This document shows positions 25,165 to 36,800 of a stretch of 64,000 nt of DNA, in pieces (positions within the stretch are counted from its first letter, which is position 1; the number at the start of each line of letters is the position of its first letter). A program made the position numbers and the translations under genes. The stretch covers positions 6,014,001-6,078,000 of the forward strand of contig NC_133123.1 in the NCBI RefSeq assembly GCF_033568475.1, read 5' to 3'. This DNA comes from Henckelia pumila (lineage: Eukaryota > Streptophyta > Magnoliopsida > Lamiales > Gesneriaceae). The notes below the pieces were generated by a model. It made no database searches. It worked only from the letters and a program-made list of their open reading frames with translations, and had not been told where the DNA came from.

Positions 25165-26090
25165 CAATGTTGTAAATGGCGGGAGACAGTGGCGGTAGGC
25201 GGTCTTAATAGGCTTTTTGCAATGTTGTAAATGGCGGAAGGCGGTGGCGGGGCGGTAAGTGACCGCCCACCGCCTAGGCGGTTGAATTTGTTTAGCTATT
25301 GCATAGGTAATTATATACTAGCTTATTTGTACACCCGTTGTGTGTGATGAAAAAATTGATTTTTTAATTAAAATTAATGTTTTTTAAAAAAATTTAATAA
25401 ATTTATGGGAACAAAAAATAAATTTTTTTGGATTAAATATTAGTCATAAGTTTATGATAAGTAATTTAAAGATAATAAATTATATATTTATATTATTTAT
25501 TTTTCACCATTATTTTTCAAATAATTTGAATTCAAATTGAGGTCATACCAAGAGACCAAGTTGATTTTTTTAAGGCCTTTTCACTTAATAAATAGTATAG
25601 ATAATCATGCAATGTAATCACAAATAGTCAAAATTTTTATGTAATATATATAACTAAATAATATTTATGCATAAAAAAGTTTCATACAATATAATACAAT
25701 TTAAACAAAGTGCAAATAAATATATGCAAACTAACAAGACAATTAAGGTGGTGGCTGATGGCGACAACGGCGGAGGGCGGCTGGAAGCGGTTTGAGGCAG
25801 CGGTGGCTGATGGTGGATGACACTTGAAACCAAAAGTAAATGCAAAAGAGAGTGGTGTTTTTATTTTATCTAGATTTTTTAAATTGATTGTCTTTGCCTG
25901 GTTTTTAAAATTATTTGACTTTGATAGTAGAATGAGATTTTAAAATCATTCACCGCATTGACCGGCTCGCCCGCCTGATGGCTTTGAACCGCCTCAAAGA
26001 CCGCCTTAAACAAAGGCGGGGCGGTCGAGGGCCGCCTATCGCTTAGGCGGTGCCTAGGTGGCCACCTTGACCGCCATTTAGAACAATGAC
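25165..26090. mobile_element. hAT-like non-autonomous element with GC-rich ends
   Basis: The left end reads CAATGTTGTAAATGGCGG and the right end is the near reverse complement of CATTGTTCTAAATGGCGG. Both ends are followed inward by runs of GGCGG/CCGCC words in otherwise AT-rich DNA. Such ends are common in plant hAT-type non-autonomous repeats. The left end is present twice in tandem (about 25165 and 25220). The flanks GCATTTTG and ACATTTTT may be a worn 8-base duplication. No coding region is convincing. Confidence 0.55.
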
Positions 26091-26435
26091 ATTTTTGCAT
26101 GTTTATTCACACTATTTCCTTTGTAAAAATTTAAAAATAGACTTCTATTTTTTCCAGAGTCCTGATGAGTAATTTAGGTCAAACTTCATTTTGAAAAGTA
26201 ATATTTTCAAGTGTATTTGATACTGATAGTATTTAAATATATATCAAATTAAATCATTTGACTTGAGTTATTTTACCAGCTATACCGCAAAAAATTACAT
26301 TTGCTTCCCTTTAAATAACGCCTTTGGGTTGGATTCACTTGTATTTCATGAAAGAAAAACGCGGAGCAGCTGTTTCTTTTTCAAGAAGCCTTTGTATAAT
26401 CTAAGTTAGAGAAATTGTTGGTAAGTGATGTGATC
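26091..26435. other. Intergenic sequence left of the gypsy element
   Basis: AT-rich sequence with no recognisable gene or repeat. Confidence 0.5.
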
Positions 26436-26440
26436 ATGTA

Positions 26441-27303
26441 TGATATACCTCAATAAAGTGATCTCCTGGGATGAGCTGAAGAAACTCCTCCAAATAAGAG
26501 ATGAACTGCTGCTGACCTGAAACCACTAACAAGAATGTTAAGGGGGACCGGAAGGTGTTCCGGCGTATCCCCTCCGACGCTCAAGTCAGATGCTAGGATA
26601 GCGAAAATATAGAGAGTGGTGTGTGCCCACGAGTGAAGAATTAGGATGCAAATAATGAAAATGAACCTGATATTTATAGGAGAGAGCTCCGGATTTAGCG
26701 CCTACCTTCCTTATCAAGAATCCGCAAATCCCGGGATCACAATCCCGAATATTTAGGCTGAGATCTCGCCCGAATCTTGTCTGACAAAGGAAATGACAAA
26801 CATTTAATCTGAGCTGAACTGTTATTATGAGGACGCTATACTACCTGGGGTCATATGGAAAAGGGATGAGTGATCTATTGCTGAACCCCTGAACTCAACC
26901 CGAGCACTGATCCTAACATCTTAGCTAGCTCATCAAGGTTGTCCAACCCCTCTACCGAGCTAACTCCCTACTGACATCGGGGCTGAGATGAATTCCAGAG
27001 CTCCCAACCTAAGATGGAGATGATGGTGGAGGAGTTTGAAGGAGGTCCTAAGCTCCCGAGCTGAGCTCCCGAGCTGAACTGGATGATGGTGTGGAGGAGC
27101 TTGACTGAGCTCCCGAGCTCCCGAGCTCCCGAGCTGGGTGATGGTGGTGGAGGAGCTTGACTGAGCTCCCGAGCTGGGTGATGGTGGTGGAGGAGCTCGA
27201 AGGATCTCCCGAGCCGACCTCCTGGACCATCCTGTCTATCTAAGGATTGATCTTTACCTTAGGGTCGTCTTTGCGCTGAGGTGATTTCCTCATCGGGGTA
27301 TCA
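26441..27303 (-). repeat. Left LTR (3' LTR) of the Tat-type element
   Basis: 863 bases, with TG...CA ends on the element strand. A minus-strand TATA box (CTATAAATA) lies near 26671-26680. An internal tandem run of GAGCTCCC-type units makes this copy 56 bases longer than the right one. Confidence 0.93.
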
Positions 27304-27512
27304 CAAGTCCCTCCCATAAAAGTCGAATTGAGGTCAAAGACTCGAAATTCGTTTTTATGTTGAGATGACCCTAAGTGGATGCCGAGCTAAGGTGCCTCAC
27401 CGAGCCCAACTGTCATTCCGGCAAGTACTATGTAACGGTAATTTTTTGAATTCTACTCGATCTGAGCCGTCCACCTGTCCCAAGATCAATGACCTGGATT
27501 GATCCGAACTTT

Positions 27513-27520
27513 CTATAAAT
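27513..27520 (+). promoter_or_regulatory. TATA box for the antisense gene
   Basis: CTATAAAT lies about 180 bases before the first ATG of the antisense blocks, just inside the 3' LTR. The sequence between them is pyrimidine-rich (TTTCTTTTTCC), like a leader. Confidence 0.55.
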
Positions 27521-27701
27521 AGGCCTCACTGTAAAAATATCATTTTTACTTTCTCCGTCTCTTGTTTTTGTGAATTCTCTCTTGGATTCCTTTCTTTTTC
27601 CGAGCTCCTTTGCTTTTCTTTCCTTCTCAAAGTTTCCGAGCTCCTTTGCTTTTCTTCCCTTCTCAAAGTTTCTGAGCTCCCTAAGTAAGTAAACACTCCT
27701 C

Positions 27702-29752
27702 ATGGCTACTTCTTCCCGAGCTTATTCTGGAAGCTCAGACGAAGTATTTGCTGAGGTGGATCGATTTGATTCCCTCACTCTTACTGCAGGAGAGCCTACA
27801 GGCCAGGATCTTGCTTTCGCATCATCCCCTGCTCGGGATGATGACCTGGGCTACGACCCTGAAGCCCCTGTGGTGCCGTGGTATGAGCAATACCCCTCCG
27901 AGCTGGATGCTTCGGATGAGGACAAGATAAGAGCTCTATCCCACGCCCCTAAAAATTACGAGTTTATCATTCCTGACCCCACAGACCGAGCTAACCACCC
28001 TCCTCCAGGATTTTATACTTTTTATTTAGATCAGCTGGAGGCAGGTCTTAGATTTCCCCTCCCCTTACTTTTCCAACAGCTCAGCCGATATTATGAGCTT
28101 CACCTAGGACAGTTCACCCCCAACTCCTTCCGAACTCTTTGTAGTTTTGTAGTTCTTTTTAGGACTCTGGGCTTTGAAGTTAACTGTTTTACCATTTGTA
28201 ACTTCCTGCTGCCCAAACGTTCTGAGGAGGGCCCCTTTTATTTTTCCTGCCGACCCAACTGTAAATTTTTTAAGGGTTCTCCCAGCTCCAATAAAAATTG
28301 GAAAAATGCCTTCTTTTTTGTATGTCCCTCTGACGATTGGGACATATGTTCTGCTTGGAGGGATGTTCTCCCCCTCCTACCTGTTCCCACCCCGGGCTTT
28401 CGTCAAGGGGAATTGTTTATCGGAGCCCAAAGGGCTATAGGGGGAAGGTGCTTTGATGTCTCTGCCCTTTTGGCAGAGGACCTGCTATGCCACCATGAGC
28501 TCAGCTCGGCAGATGTTTCCATTCGAGGAAACTTAGGTACGGCCTTTCCCCCGCCCGTGCTCTGCTTTACTAATATTATGCTATCTCATTTCTTGTCCTG
28601 ACCTTCCCTATGTCTCTTGCAGAAAAAAGGGTTATGGACTCAGCCATGAGGAGAATGTTGGAGAAGAAGAAAACAACTGCCCCATCAGGGAGCCGAGCTG
28701 CAGGGAGCTCAGCCAAATCTAAAGCCCCTTCACCACGGGCCACCAGCAAGCCGGAGCCTTCTGCCACCCCGTCCAAAGGCTCCAAAAGGCGGGCACCGTC
28801 AAGCCCTCACCCGGAGGTAGTGGAGCTGGACTCCGGGAAGTCTTTTATTTCGGAGGTGGCGCCCTTTCGTCAGTTCAGGGCGGAGAAGCCTCAGACTCCC
28901 GTGGTCCGGTGCAGGACCAATTTCTTCGAAATGTACCACGATGCCCTGCGCATTGTGGGGGTCGGGCCTACTCCCACGGCTGGGTCAGTCCTCCGGGATA
29001 TGATTTCCCAGGCTGATGCCGATTATGTGAAAAGCCTTGGATGGGCTGAGCTGATGCAACGTTCTAACACTGCCTCAGCTGAGGTAACCTTCCTTTGTTC
29101 AGTACTTTATGTTCTTCTTTTGCATTCTCTTTTAATTGTTCTTTTCCTTTCCTAGGCTGCTGTCCTGAACGCCGAGATGTCCCTCCGAGCTTCCATGACT
29201 CGAAAGCAACTTTCTAAGGATGCCCGAGGTTATGAAGCTCATTTTGCTGAGCTTAGCCAGTTAGCGGAGGAGGCGAAGCTTGGTTATGAGAAGGAGGTAG
29301 CCAATCTCCGAGCCCAGATGGAGGAAATGAGGATGGGCTTCCAAACTGAGCGGCTGAAGCATCAAAATGACCTCCGGGTTTCCGAGGTGCAGAAGGAGAA
29401 TCTTCGGGGTGAACTCAAGGGGTCCCATGATCAACTTGCTCAGGCCCTTCAAGAACTGGAAGATTCCCGAGCTGAGCTTTCCAAGGGAGCTGAAGGCTTC
29501 AAGGAGGCATTCTTGAAGTCTGATGAGTATATGGACGAGGTGGCTGCTCAAGCCTATGGTTATCTGGCCAAAGGGTTCGACGGCTGCACTCAGCAGTTCA
29601 GGGCGGCAGGCTATCCTCCTAAAGGGACCCCTGTAGACTTCCTGGACCTAGACGGGTTTGCCCTCTCCCTTACCTCAGCAGAGGCAGCAAAAGAGGATGG
29701 GGGCGCAGATGAACAGGGTGAGGATGAGGGCGAGGGAGAGAATGAGAGTTAA
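27702..29752 (+). CDS. Antisense accessory gene of the Tat-type element
   Basis: On the strand opposite gag-pol, between pol and the 3' LTR, three open blocks lie at about 27702-28536, 28623-29083 and 29156-29752. They are separated by two short stretches with GT...AG ends, branch-like T-rich tails and matching phases, as expected of introns. The first block holds a region like the 'putative gypsy type transposon' domain (PFYFSCRPNCKFFKGS, NWKNAFFFVCPSDDWDIC). The second is Ser/Ala/Lys-rich with a basic stretch. The third is a long charged coiled coil with an acidic tail. A TATA box (CTATAAAT) lies at 27513-27520 on the same strand. Antisense ORFs at this place are known in Tat elements (for example maize Grande); their function is not known. 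Confidence 0.75.
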
Positions 29753-29879
29753 TTTAGGGTTTTTGGAGATGTAAACATTTAAATTTTTGTCAGATTATGC
29801 AAACTCAGTTCTATTATTATTCTTTTAGGTTATCACAATTTGAGTTGCGATTACTAACACCTTAAAATGAGCTGAGCCG

Positions 29880-30760
29880 AGATCCCTGGAGGGATGCAAA
29901 ATTAACACTTAAAAATAAACGAACACCCAAAAGGCATTGAGCTGAGCTTACCTCTAGGTGGCCGAGCTGATCTCCTTAAGGGGAGGTAAAATAACCACTT
30001 AACAATAAAACAACACCTGAAAGGCCTTGAGATGAGCTGATCTCTAGGTAGCCGAGCCGAATTCCCTAAGGTGGCCGAGCTCTTGAAAGGGAGGCAAGAT
30101 AAATACTTAAAAATTAACCAACTCCCGAAGGTGAGCTGAGCTGATCTCCTGAAGGAGGCAAAATAGATGCTTAAAAATTAACTAACTCCCGAAGGTGAGC
30201 CGAGCTGAGCTCCTGAAGGGAGGCAAAATAGATGCTTAAAAATTAACTAACTCCCGAAGGTGAGCTTAGCTGAGCTCCTGAAGGGAGGCAAAATAGATGC
30301 TTAAAAATTAACTAACTCCCGAAGTTGAGCTGAGCTGAGCTCCTGAAGGGAGGCAAAATAGATGCTTAAAATTAACTAACTCCCGAAGGTGAGCCGAGCT
30401 GAGCTCCTGAAGGGAGGCAAAATAGATGCTTAAAAATTAACTAACTCCCGAAGGTGAGCTTAGCTGAGCTCCTGAAGGGAGGCAAAATAGATGCTTAAAA
30501 ATTAACTAACTCCCGAAGGTGAGCTTAGCTGAGCTCCCCGGAGAGAGCACAGTACGGATTTACAAATAAACTAATCATTCGGAGGCGCTGAACAGAGCTG
30601 ATCTCCTTAAGGGGAGCAAAGTACTTGTCTTAAAATAAACTAACACCCGGAGGCGTTGAACAGAGCTGAGCTCCCTAAGAGGAGCAAAGTACTTGTTTTT
30701 AAAAATAAACTAACACCCGGAATCCGAGCTGAGCTGTAGGAGCCGAGCTGAGCTGCCGGA
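29880..30760. repeat. Tandem repeat block, ~65-base unit, in the Tat-type element
   Basis: The core at about 30080-30540 is seven or so copies of a 65-base unit containing AAAATAGATGCTTAAAAATT and CTCCCGAAGGTGAGC. More diverged versions with GAGCTGAGCTC words extend on both sides. It lies between the antisense gene and the 45-base repeat. Confidence 0.8.
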
Positions 30761-30948
30761 GCCGAGCTGAGCCTCTGGAACCAAACTTCCGACCTGACCT
30801 AAAATGTGTTCTCAGATTGCCTAATTGGGCTCCCGAGCTCCCCAGCCAATATTCCTGGACCGCCAGCTCATCTACATGAGACCACTATGAAGTGACCCGC
30901 AACTGAACTGCGCCCGAAAATCAGGGTCGAGGTGACTAGACTAAGGCA

Positions 30949-32035
30949 AAGGGCTGAACCAAAGTCAGGGGCCTAAGAGGCGTGACTAAGGTGATGAGCT
31001 GAACCCAAGTCAGGGGCTCAAGGAGCGTGACTAAGGTGATGAGCCGAACCCAAGTCAGGGGCTCAAGGAGCGTGACTAAGGTGATGAGCTGAACCCAAGT
31101 CAGGGGCTCAAGGAGCGTGACTAAGGTGATGAGCTGAACCCAAGTCAGGGGCTCAAGGAACGTGACTAAGGTGATGAGCTGAACCCAAGTCAGGGGCTCA
31201 AGGAGCGTGACTAAGGTGATGAGCCGAACCCAAGTCAGGGGCTCAAGGAGCGTGACTAAGGTGATGAGCTGAACCCAAGTCAGGGGCTTAAGAAGCGTGA
31301 CTAAGGTGATGAGCTGAACCCAAGTCAGGGGCTCAAGGAGCGTGACTAAGGTGATGAGCCGAACCCAAGTCAGGGGCTCAAGGAGCGTGACTAAGGTGAT
31401 GAGCTGAACCCAAGTCAGGGGCTCAAGGAGCGTGACTAAGGTGATGAGCCGAACCCAAGTCAGGGGCTCAAGGAGCGTGACTAAGGTGATGAGCTGAACC
31501 CAAGTCAGGGGCTCAAGGAGCGTGACTAAGGTGATGAGCCGAACCCAAGTCAGGGGCTCAAGGAGCGTGAGGTGATGAGCTGAACCCAAGTCAGGGGCTC
31601 AAGGAGCGTGACTAAGGTGATGAGCTGAACCCAAGTCAGGGGATCAAGGAACGTGACTAAGGTGATGAGCTGAACCCAAGTCAGGGGCTCAAGGAGCGTG
31701 ACTAAGGTGATGAGCCGAACCCAAGTCAGGGGCTCAAGGAGCGTGACTAAGGTGATGAGCTGAACCCAAGTCAGGGGCTTAAGAAGCGTGACTAAGGTGA
31801 TGAGCTGAACCCAAGTCAGGGGCTCAAGGAGCGTGACTAAGGTGATGAGCTGAACCAAAGTCAGGGGCTCAAGGAGCGTGACTAAGGTGATGAGCCGAAC
31901 CCAAGTCAGGGGCCTAAGAGGCGTGACTAAGGTGATGAGCTGAACCAAAGTCAGGGGCTTAAAAAGCGTGACTAAGGTGATGAGCTGAACCAAAGTCAGG
32001 GGCTCAAGGAGCGTGACTAAGGTGATGAGCTGAGG
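30949..32035. repeat. Minisatellite, 45-base unit, about 24 copies, in the Tat-type element
   Basis: A regular tandem array repeats GTGACTAAGGTGATGAGC plus a GAACCCAAGTCAGGGGCTCAAGGA part. The period is 45 bases (for example, matching phase between 31081 and 31261). Copies differ at few positions, and higher-order alternation of GAGCTG and GAGCCG copies is visible. Tandem repeats between pol and the 3' LTR are a known habit of Ogre/Tat elements. Open frames across it are a by-product of the period being a multiple of three. Confidence 0.92.
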
Positions 32036-32136
32036 CACATTTACATCAATATTTCTGAAAAAATAACTGCTTATAGATAAACGTAGAAAGTAGCTTGTAC
32101 AAATTACAACTTAAAGGAAAATTGAACTTGCAACAT

Positions 32137-33840
32137 TTAAGAATAATATTTGCGTAAATTGTAAGCGCTCCAAGGTCTCTTCAACATCTTTCCTTTTGAA
32201 TCCTCCAAGTAGTAAGCATCCGAACTGAGCCTCATCACCACCTTGTATGGTCCTTCCCATTTAGGGTCGAGCTTCCCTACAGCCACCTCCTGAACTTTTC
32301 TCAGCACCAAATCTCCTACCTGGAAATCCTTCCTGCGCACCCGACGATTATAGGACCGAGCTATCCTGTTCTTGTATGCCTCCATCCTGATAGCAGCAGC
32401 TTCTCTCTTTTCACCCAAAAAGTCTAAGTCTTCCCTCCTTCTCTTTCCATTTTCTTCATCATAGAAAATGATCCGAGCCGACTCCTCTTCAATTTCTACT
32501 GGCAGGACGACCTCATTTCCATACACCATACTAAATGGAGTCTCTTCAGTTCCAATTCTTGGTGTGGTACGATATGACCATAACACACTAGGGAGCTCTT
32601 TCACCCAATTTCCCTGGGCTTGGCCTAAACGCGTCTTCAAGCTTTGCACCAAAGACCTATTAGTCACCTCCACCTGACCATTACTCTGAGGATAATGGAC
32701 AGATGTGAAGTGTTGCTGAATTTTCATTTCTTTACACCAATGCACTCGAGCCCCTTGAAACTGCCTCCCATTGTCAGATATGAGCTTACGTGGTACTCCA
32801 AATCTGCACACAATATTCTTCCACAGAAATTTCAAGACTTGCCCTTCAGTAATTCGAGCTAAAGCCTCGGCCTCAACCCATTTAGAGAAGTAATCAATGG
32901 CAACCAACAAGAATTTCTTTTGAGCTGGGGCTGGAGGGAAAGGACCCACAATATCAATTCCCAATTGATCGAAAGGACATGCTGCTACTATCCCTTTCAT
33001 TAACGCTGCTGGTTGGTGCTGAAGTCTACTATGTCTTTGACAACTATCACAAGAAGTCACCAAAGTTATGGCATCCTTCAGAATAGTGGGCCAAAAATAT
33101 CCCGCCAAGAGAACCTTACGAGCTAGAGAATAAGACCCTAAATGATTACCACAACACCCCTCGTGTATCTCCTTTAGGACATAATGAGCTTCTTTGGGGC
33201 CTATACACTTGAGAAGAGGTCCGGCAAATGACCTCTTATAAAGAACTCCCTCCATCATCACAAAGCGGAGACTCCTCTGTTTCAACCGATATGCCTTCTT
33301 CGGATCCTTTGGTAACTCCCCCTTCTCTATGTAATCCAAGAGCTCCTTTCTCCAGTCACTCTCTTCCTGAGCTAATGGTGAGAGCTCAGTAGAGGGTGTC
33401 AATTCCACTTGCACAACAACTTTCCTGGTCTTCCAGCTATGAAGTGAGCTAGCCATCTTGGCGAGATAATCTGCTTTTTCATTGTCCTCCCTCGGAATTT
33501 GTTCAAACAACACCTCATCAAAGAAACCCTTAGCTTCCTCTATCGTCCTCATATATTCCTTCAGCTTTTCATTTTTGACTTCATACGTTCCATTTACCTG
33601 CTGGGCTACTAACTGTGAATCAGAGTAGAGGTGCACCCGAGCTGCCCCAGCTTGCTTAGCTGCTCGGAGGCCAATCAACACAGCCTCATACTCTGCTTCG
33701 TTATTAGAAGCTCGAAAATCCAACCTAACTGCTAATCTGATCTCATCTCCACGAGGGGAGATCAAAAACACCCCCACCCCACATCCTTCACTATTAGAAG
33801 AGCCGTCAACGTATACTTTCCACAAATCCTCTGCTTCCAT
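32137..33840 (-). CDS. Second RNase H and integrase block of the Tat-type element
   Basis: The block opens with an archaeal-type RNase H (VYVDGSSNSEGCGVG; NNEAEYEAVLIGLR; LYSDSQLVAQQVNG), a domain gained by the Tat lineage. The integrase follows, with a zinc-binding HHCC region (ending CDSCQRH), a catalytic core (GIDIVGPFP, ISDNGRQFQ) and a C-terminal chromatin- or DNA-binding tail (GDLVLRKV...WEGPYKV). It directly follows the gag-RT block on the element strand. Confidence 0.88.
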   Translation of the reverse strand: MEAEDLWKVYVDGSSNSEGCGVGVFLISPRGDEIRLAVRLDFRASNNEAEYEAVLIGLRAAKQAGAARVHLYSDSQLVAQQVNGTYEVKNEKLKEYMRTIEEAKGFFDEVLFEQIPREDNEKADYLAKMASSLHSWKTRKVVVQVELTPSTELSPLAQEESDWRKELLDYIEKGELPKDPKKAYRLKQRSLRFVMMEGVLYKRSFAGPLLKCIGPKEAHYVLKEIHEGCCGNHLGSYSLARKVLLAGYFWPTILKDAITLVTSCDSCQRHSRLQHQPAALMKGIVAACPFDQLGIDIVGPFPPAPAQKKFLLVAIDYFSKWVEAEALARITEGQVLKFLWKNIVCRFGVPRKLISDNGRQFQGARVHWCKEMKIQQHFTSVHYPQSNGQVEVTNRSLVQSLKTRLGQAQGNWVKELPSVLWSYRTTPRIGTEETPFSMVYGNEVVLPVEIEEESARIIFYDEENGKRRREDLDFLGEKREAAAIRMEAYKNRIARSYNRRVRRKDFQVGDLVLRKVQEVAVGKLDPKWEGPYKVVMRLSSDAYYLEDSKGKMLKRPWSAYNLRKYYS

Positions 33841-33866
33841 ATGTCTCGTTTCGGCAAGGAAATCAG

Positions 33867-36800
33867 CTAACGCTGGGCCTTAACGGCCGTCCTTGGTTCA
33901 TACTGGATATCATACTCACTGAGCTCCGTAGTCCACTTTACCAACCTTCCCGAAATATCAACTCGAGTTAATATCCTCCCAATATGGCTGTTGGTTAGCA
34001 CCACAATAGGATGTGATAGAAAGTAAGGTCTGAGCTTCCTTGCTGTCATAACCAAGGCTAATGCTAACTTTTCCACCTCTGAATACCGAAGTTCTGCACC
34101 CTTAAGGGCATGTGAGAAGAAATAGATAGGGTGTTGAGCTGTTCTCTCCTGCCTAATAAGTACTGAGCTAACGGCCCCTTCCAAAGCTGATAAGTAGATG
34201 TACAATGGTTCACCAGGAATTGCCTTAGCCAACACAGGGAGCTCAGCTAAGTAACTTTTTAAGTCATCAAATGCCTTCCCGCATTCATCATCCCATTCAA
34301 ACTTCTTGGCTTTGCGAAGCACCTTGAAGAAAGGTAAGCTTCTATGGGCTGATCTTGATATAAATCGAGACAAGGCTGCAATCCTTCCTGCCAACCTTTG
34401 AACTTCTTGCAAGTTACGGGGAGCAGACATGGATCGAATAGCCTGCACCTTCTCAGGATTGGCCTCTATGCCCCTCTCAGTAACCATATACCCCAAAAAC
34501 TTACCTCCCCTGACTCCGAACACACACTTCTCCGGATTAAGCTTCACCTGATAAGCCCTCAAAGTCGAGAAAGTCTCCTCTAGGTCGGCCAGCAACCCCA
34601 CATCATCCTGAGACTTTACCAGAATATCATCTACATAAACTTCCATATTTCTGCCAATTTGGGAGGCAAACACTCTGTCCATGAGTCTTTGATAAGTGGT
34701 CCCTGCATTCTTCAAACCAAAAGGCATCACTCTGTAACAAAAAGTTCCATGAGAGGTGGTGAAACTTACTTTGTCCTGATCTTCCTCCACCAGAGGAATT
34801 TGATGATACCCTTGATATGCATCCATGAAGCATAAGTACTGATGATCTGCCGTTGAATCAACCAATTGATCAATTCGAGGCAGGGGATAGCAATCCTTTG
34901 GGCATGCCTTATTTAGGTCCCTGAAATCAACACACATCCTCCACTTGCCTGAACTCTTAGGGACAAGGACCACATTGGATAACCAGGTAGGGAATTGCAC
35001 TTCCCTAATGTGTCCTGCCTTAAGAAGTTCCTCTACCTCTTTTTTAATGACTTTATCCTTGTCTGGACCAAAGTGTCTCTTCTTCTGTTTTATCGGTCTT
35101 ACTCCCGCAAGAATATTTAATCGATGAACCATAATTTCTGCACTGACCCCTGTGAGCTCCGATACAGACCAAGCAAAAACATCTTTGTTCTTCCTTAAGC
35201 AACCAACCAAATTTTGCTTCACTGATGGGCTCAGATCAGCAGCTAATTTGACAATCTGAGCTCCCGGGATTAATTCCACCTTCTCATGACCTTCTTCGGA
35301 CATCAGAAGCACCTTCTGTCCGTGTGTCTTCAATGTTCGACCTATTGAAACCATTCCTACCTCCCTCTTCTTCTTCTTTGAATCAATCCTTACCTCATTC
35401 ACATAGCATAACCGAGCTGCTTTCTGATCACCCCGAACAACCCCCACTTCTCTTCCACTTGGGAACTTCAACTTCTGATGATAGGTAGATGCCACGGCTC
35501 GGAAATCACTCAGGGCAGGGCGCCCCAATATTCCATTGAAAGAGGATGGTGCCTCCACCACGGTGAAGCAAGCCATTTTGGTTACTCTCTGCTCTCCACT
35601 CCCAAGGGACAAGGGGAGCACTATCTGTCCCAATGGTTGCAGAGCATGACCCGTGAACCCATACAACTCTGTGGTGATTGGATCCAATTCAAATCCTTCC
35701 AATTTCATTTGGTCCAGAGTTTCTTTAAAGATAATGTTTACTGAGCTCCCAGTATCCACAAAGATACGAGCCACGTCATAATTGGCTATGGTCAAAGTGA
35801 CCAGTAGGGGATCATTATGAGGTAGCACCACATCCTTTAAATCTTCCCTTCCGAAACTGATGTTCGGGTCAGTGGGACAGCTGAGTTGCGAACTTACCTC
35901 AAAATTTTCCAACCTACGCCCGTGAGCTTTGCGAGCCCTTCCCGAATCTCCATCCGTACTACCCCCGGAGATCATATGGATAACACCCCGATCGGGATGA
36001 TTTGCAATCTGTTGCACCCTATCTCCTCGACCGTTTGGAGAAGCTCTTCCCTGATGATCACCTTGATTCTCTCTATCTTCATTCCTTTGATTCCTCCATT
36101 GAGGAGCTCGGCCTTGGCGAGGAGGATTTGCTCTTTGAGTCAGCTCAGCTCTGATTCGAGGGTCATCATACATGATCCTTTGAACCTCCTCACCTAGCCT
36201 CTGACAATCATTGGTGATATGCCCATACTCCTGATGAAAATCGCAAAACTTGTCAGATGGCGGTAACCGCGGGCCTTTCTCAGCATTGCGGGGCCTCACA
36301 AGTGCTCGCCTATCCTCACATACTTGCATTGCCTTCTCCAGGCTCACCGATAGGGGTACATAGGGGTAGGGTCCTTTGGCCCTGTTCATCTCTTCTGCCA
36401 CCCTCTTCCTTCCTCCTTCTGTCTTTCCCTCGGCCTTTGCTCCCACCTTGGCACTAGGCTTACTTCCAGACGTTCCTTCCTGTCTCCTCTGCCTCTGTGC
36501 ATCCTCCAAATTCACGTACTTCTCAGCTCTACTAAGGAGCTCATCATAAGTCAAAGGAGGCTTCTTGACTAAGGATCTGAAAAACTCCCCTCCTCTCAAC
36601 CCTTGAGTGAAAGAGTTGACCAAGGTGTCCGCCGTGGCAGCAGGTACTTCCAGAGCTGCTGTATTGAAGCGCTGAACATACTCCCGCAACGATTCCACCT
36701 CAGATTGCTTCATATTGAACAAACTGAGAGAAGTCTTCAAATATTTCTTGCTACTCGCATACTGGTGTAGAAAAGCTGAGCTGAAGTCATTGAAACTCTG

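Noticed and set aside
30949-32035. CRISPR-like array
   Set aside because: The repeats are directly head to tail without unique spacers, and the sequence is a plant nuclear retroelement.
30936-32038. Two long minus-strand open frames with LITLVTLLEPLTWV repeats
   Set aside because: They are created by the 45-base tandem repeat, whose period is a multiple of three. There is no recognisable protein, and they lie in the non-coding 3' part of the gypsy element.
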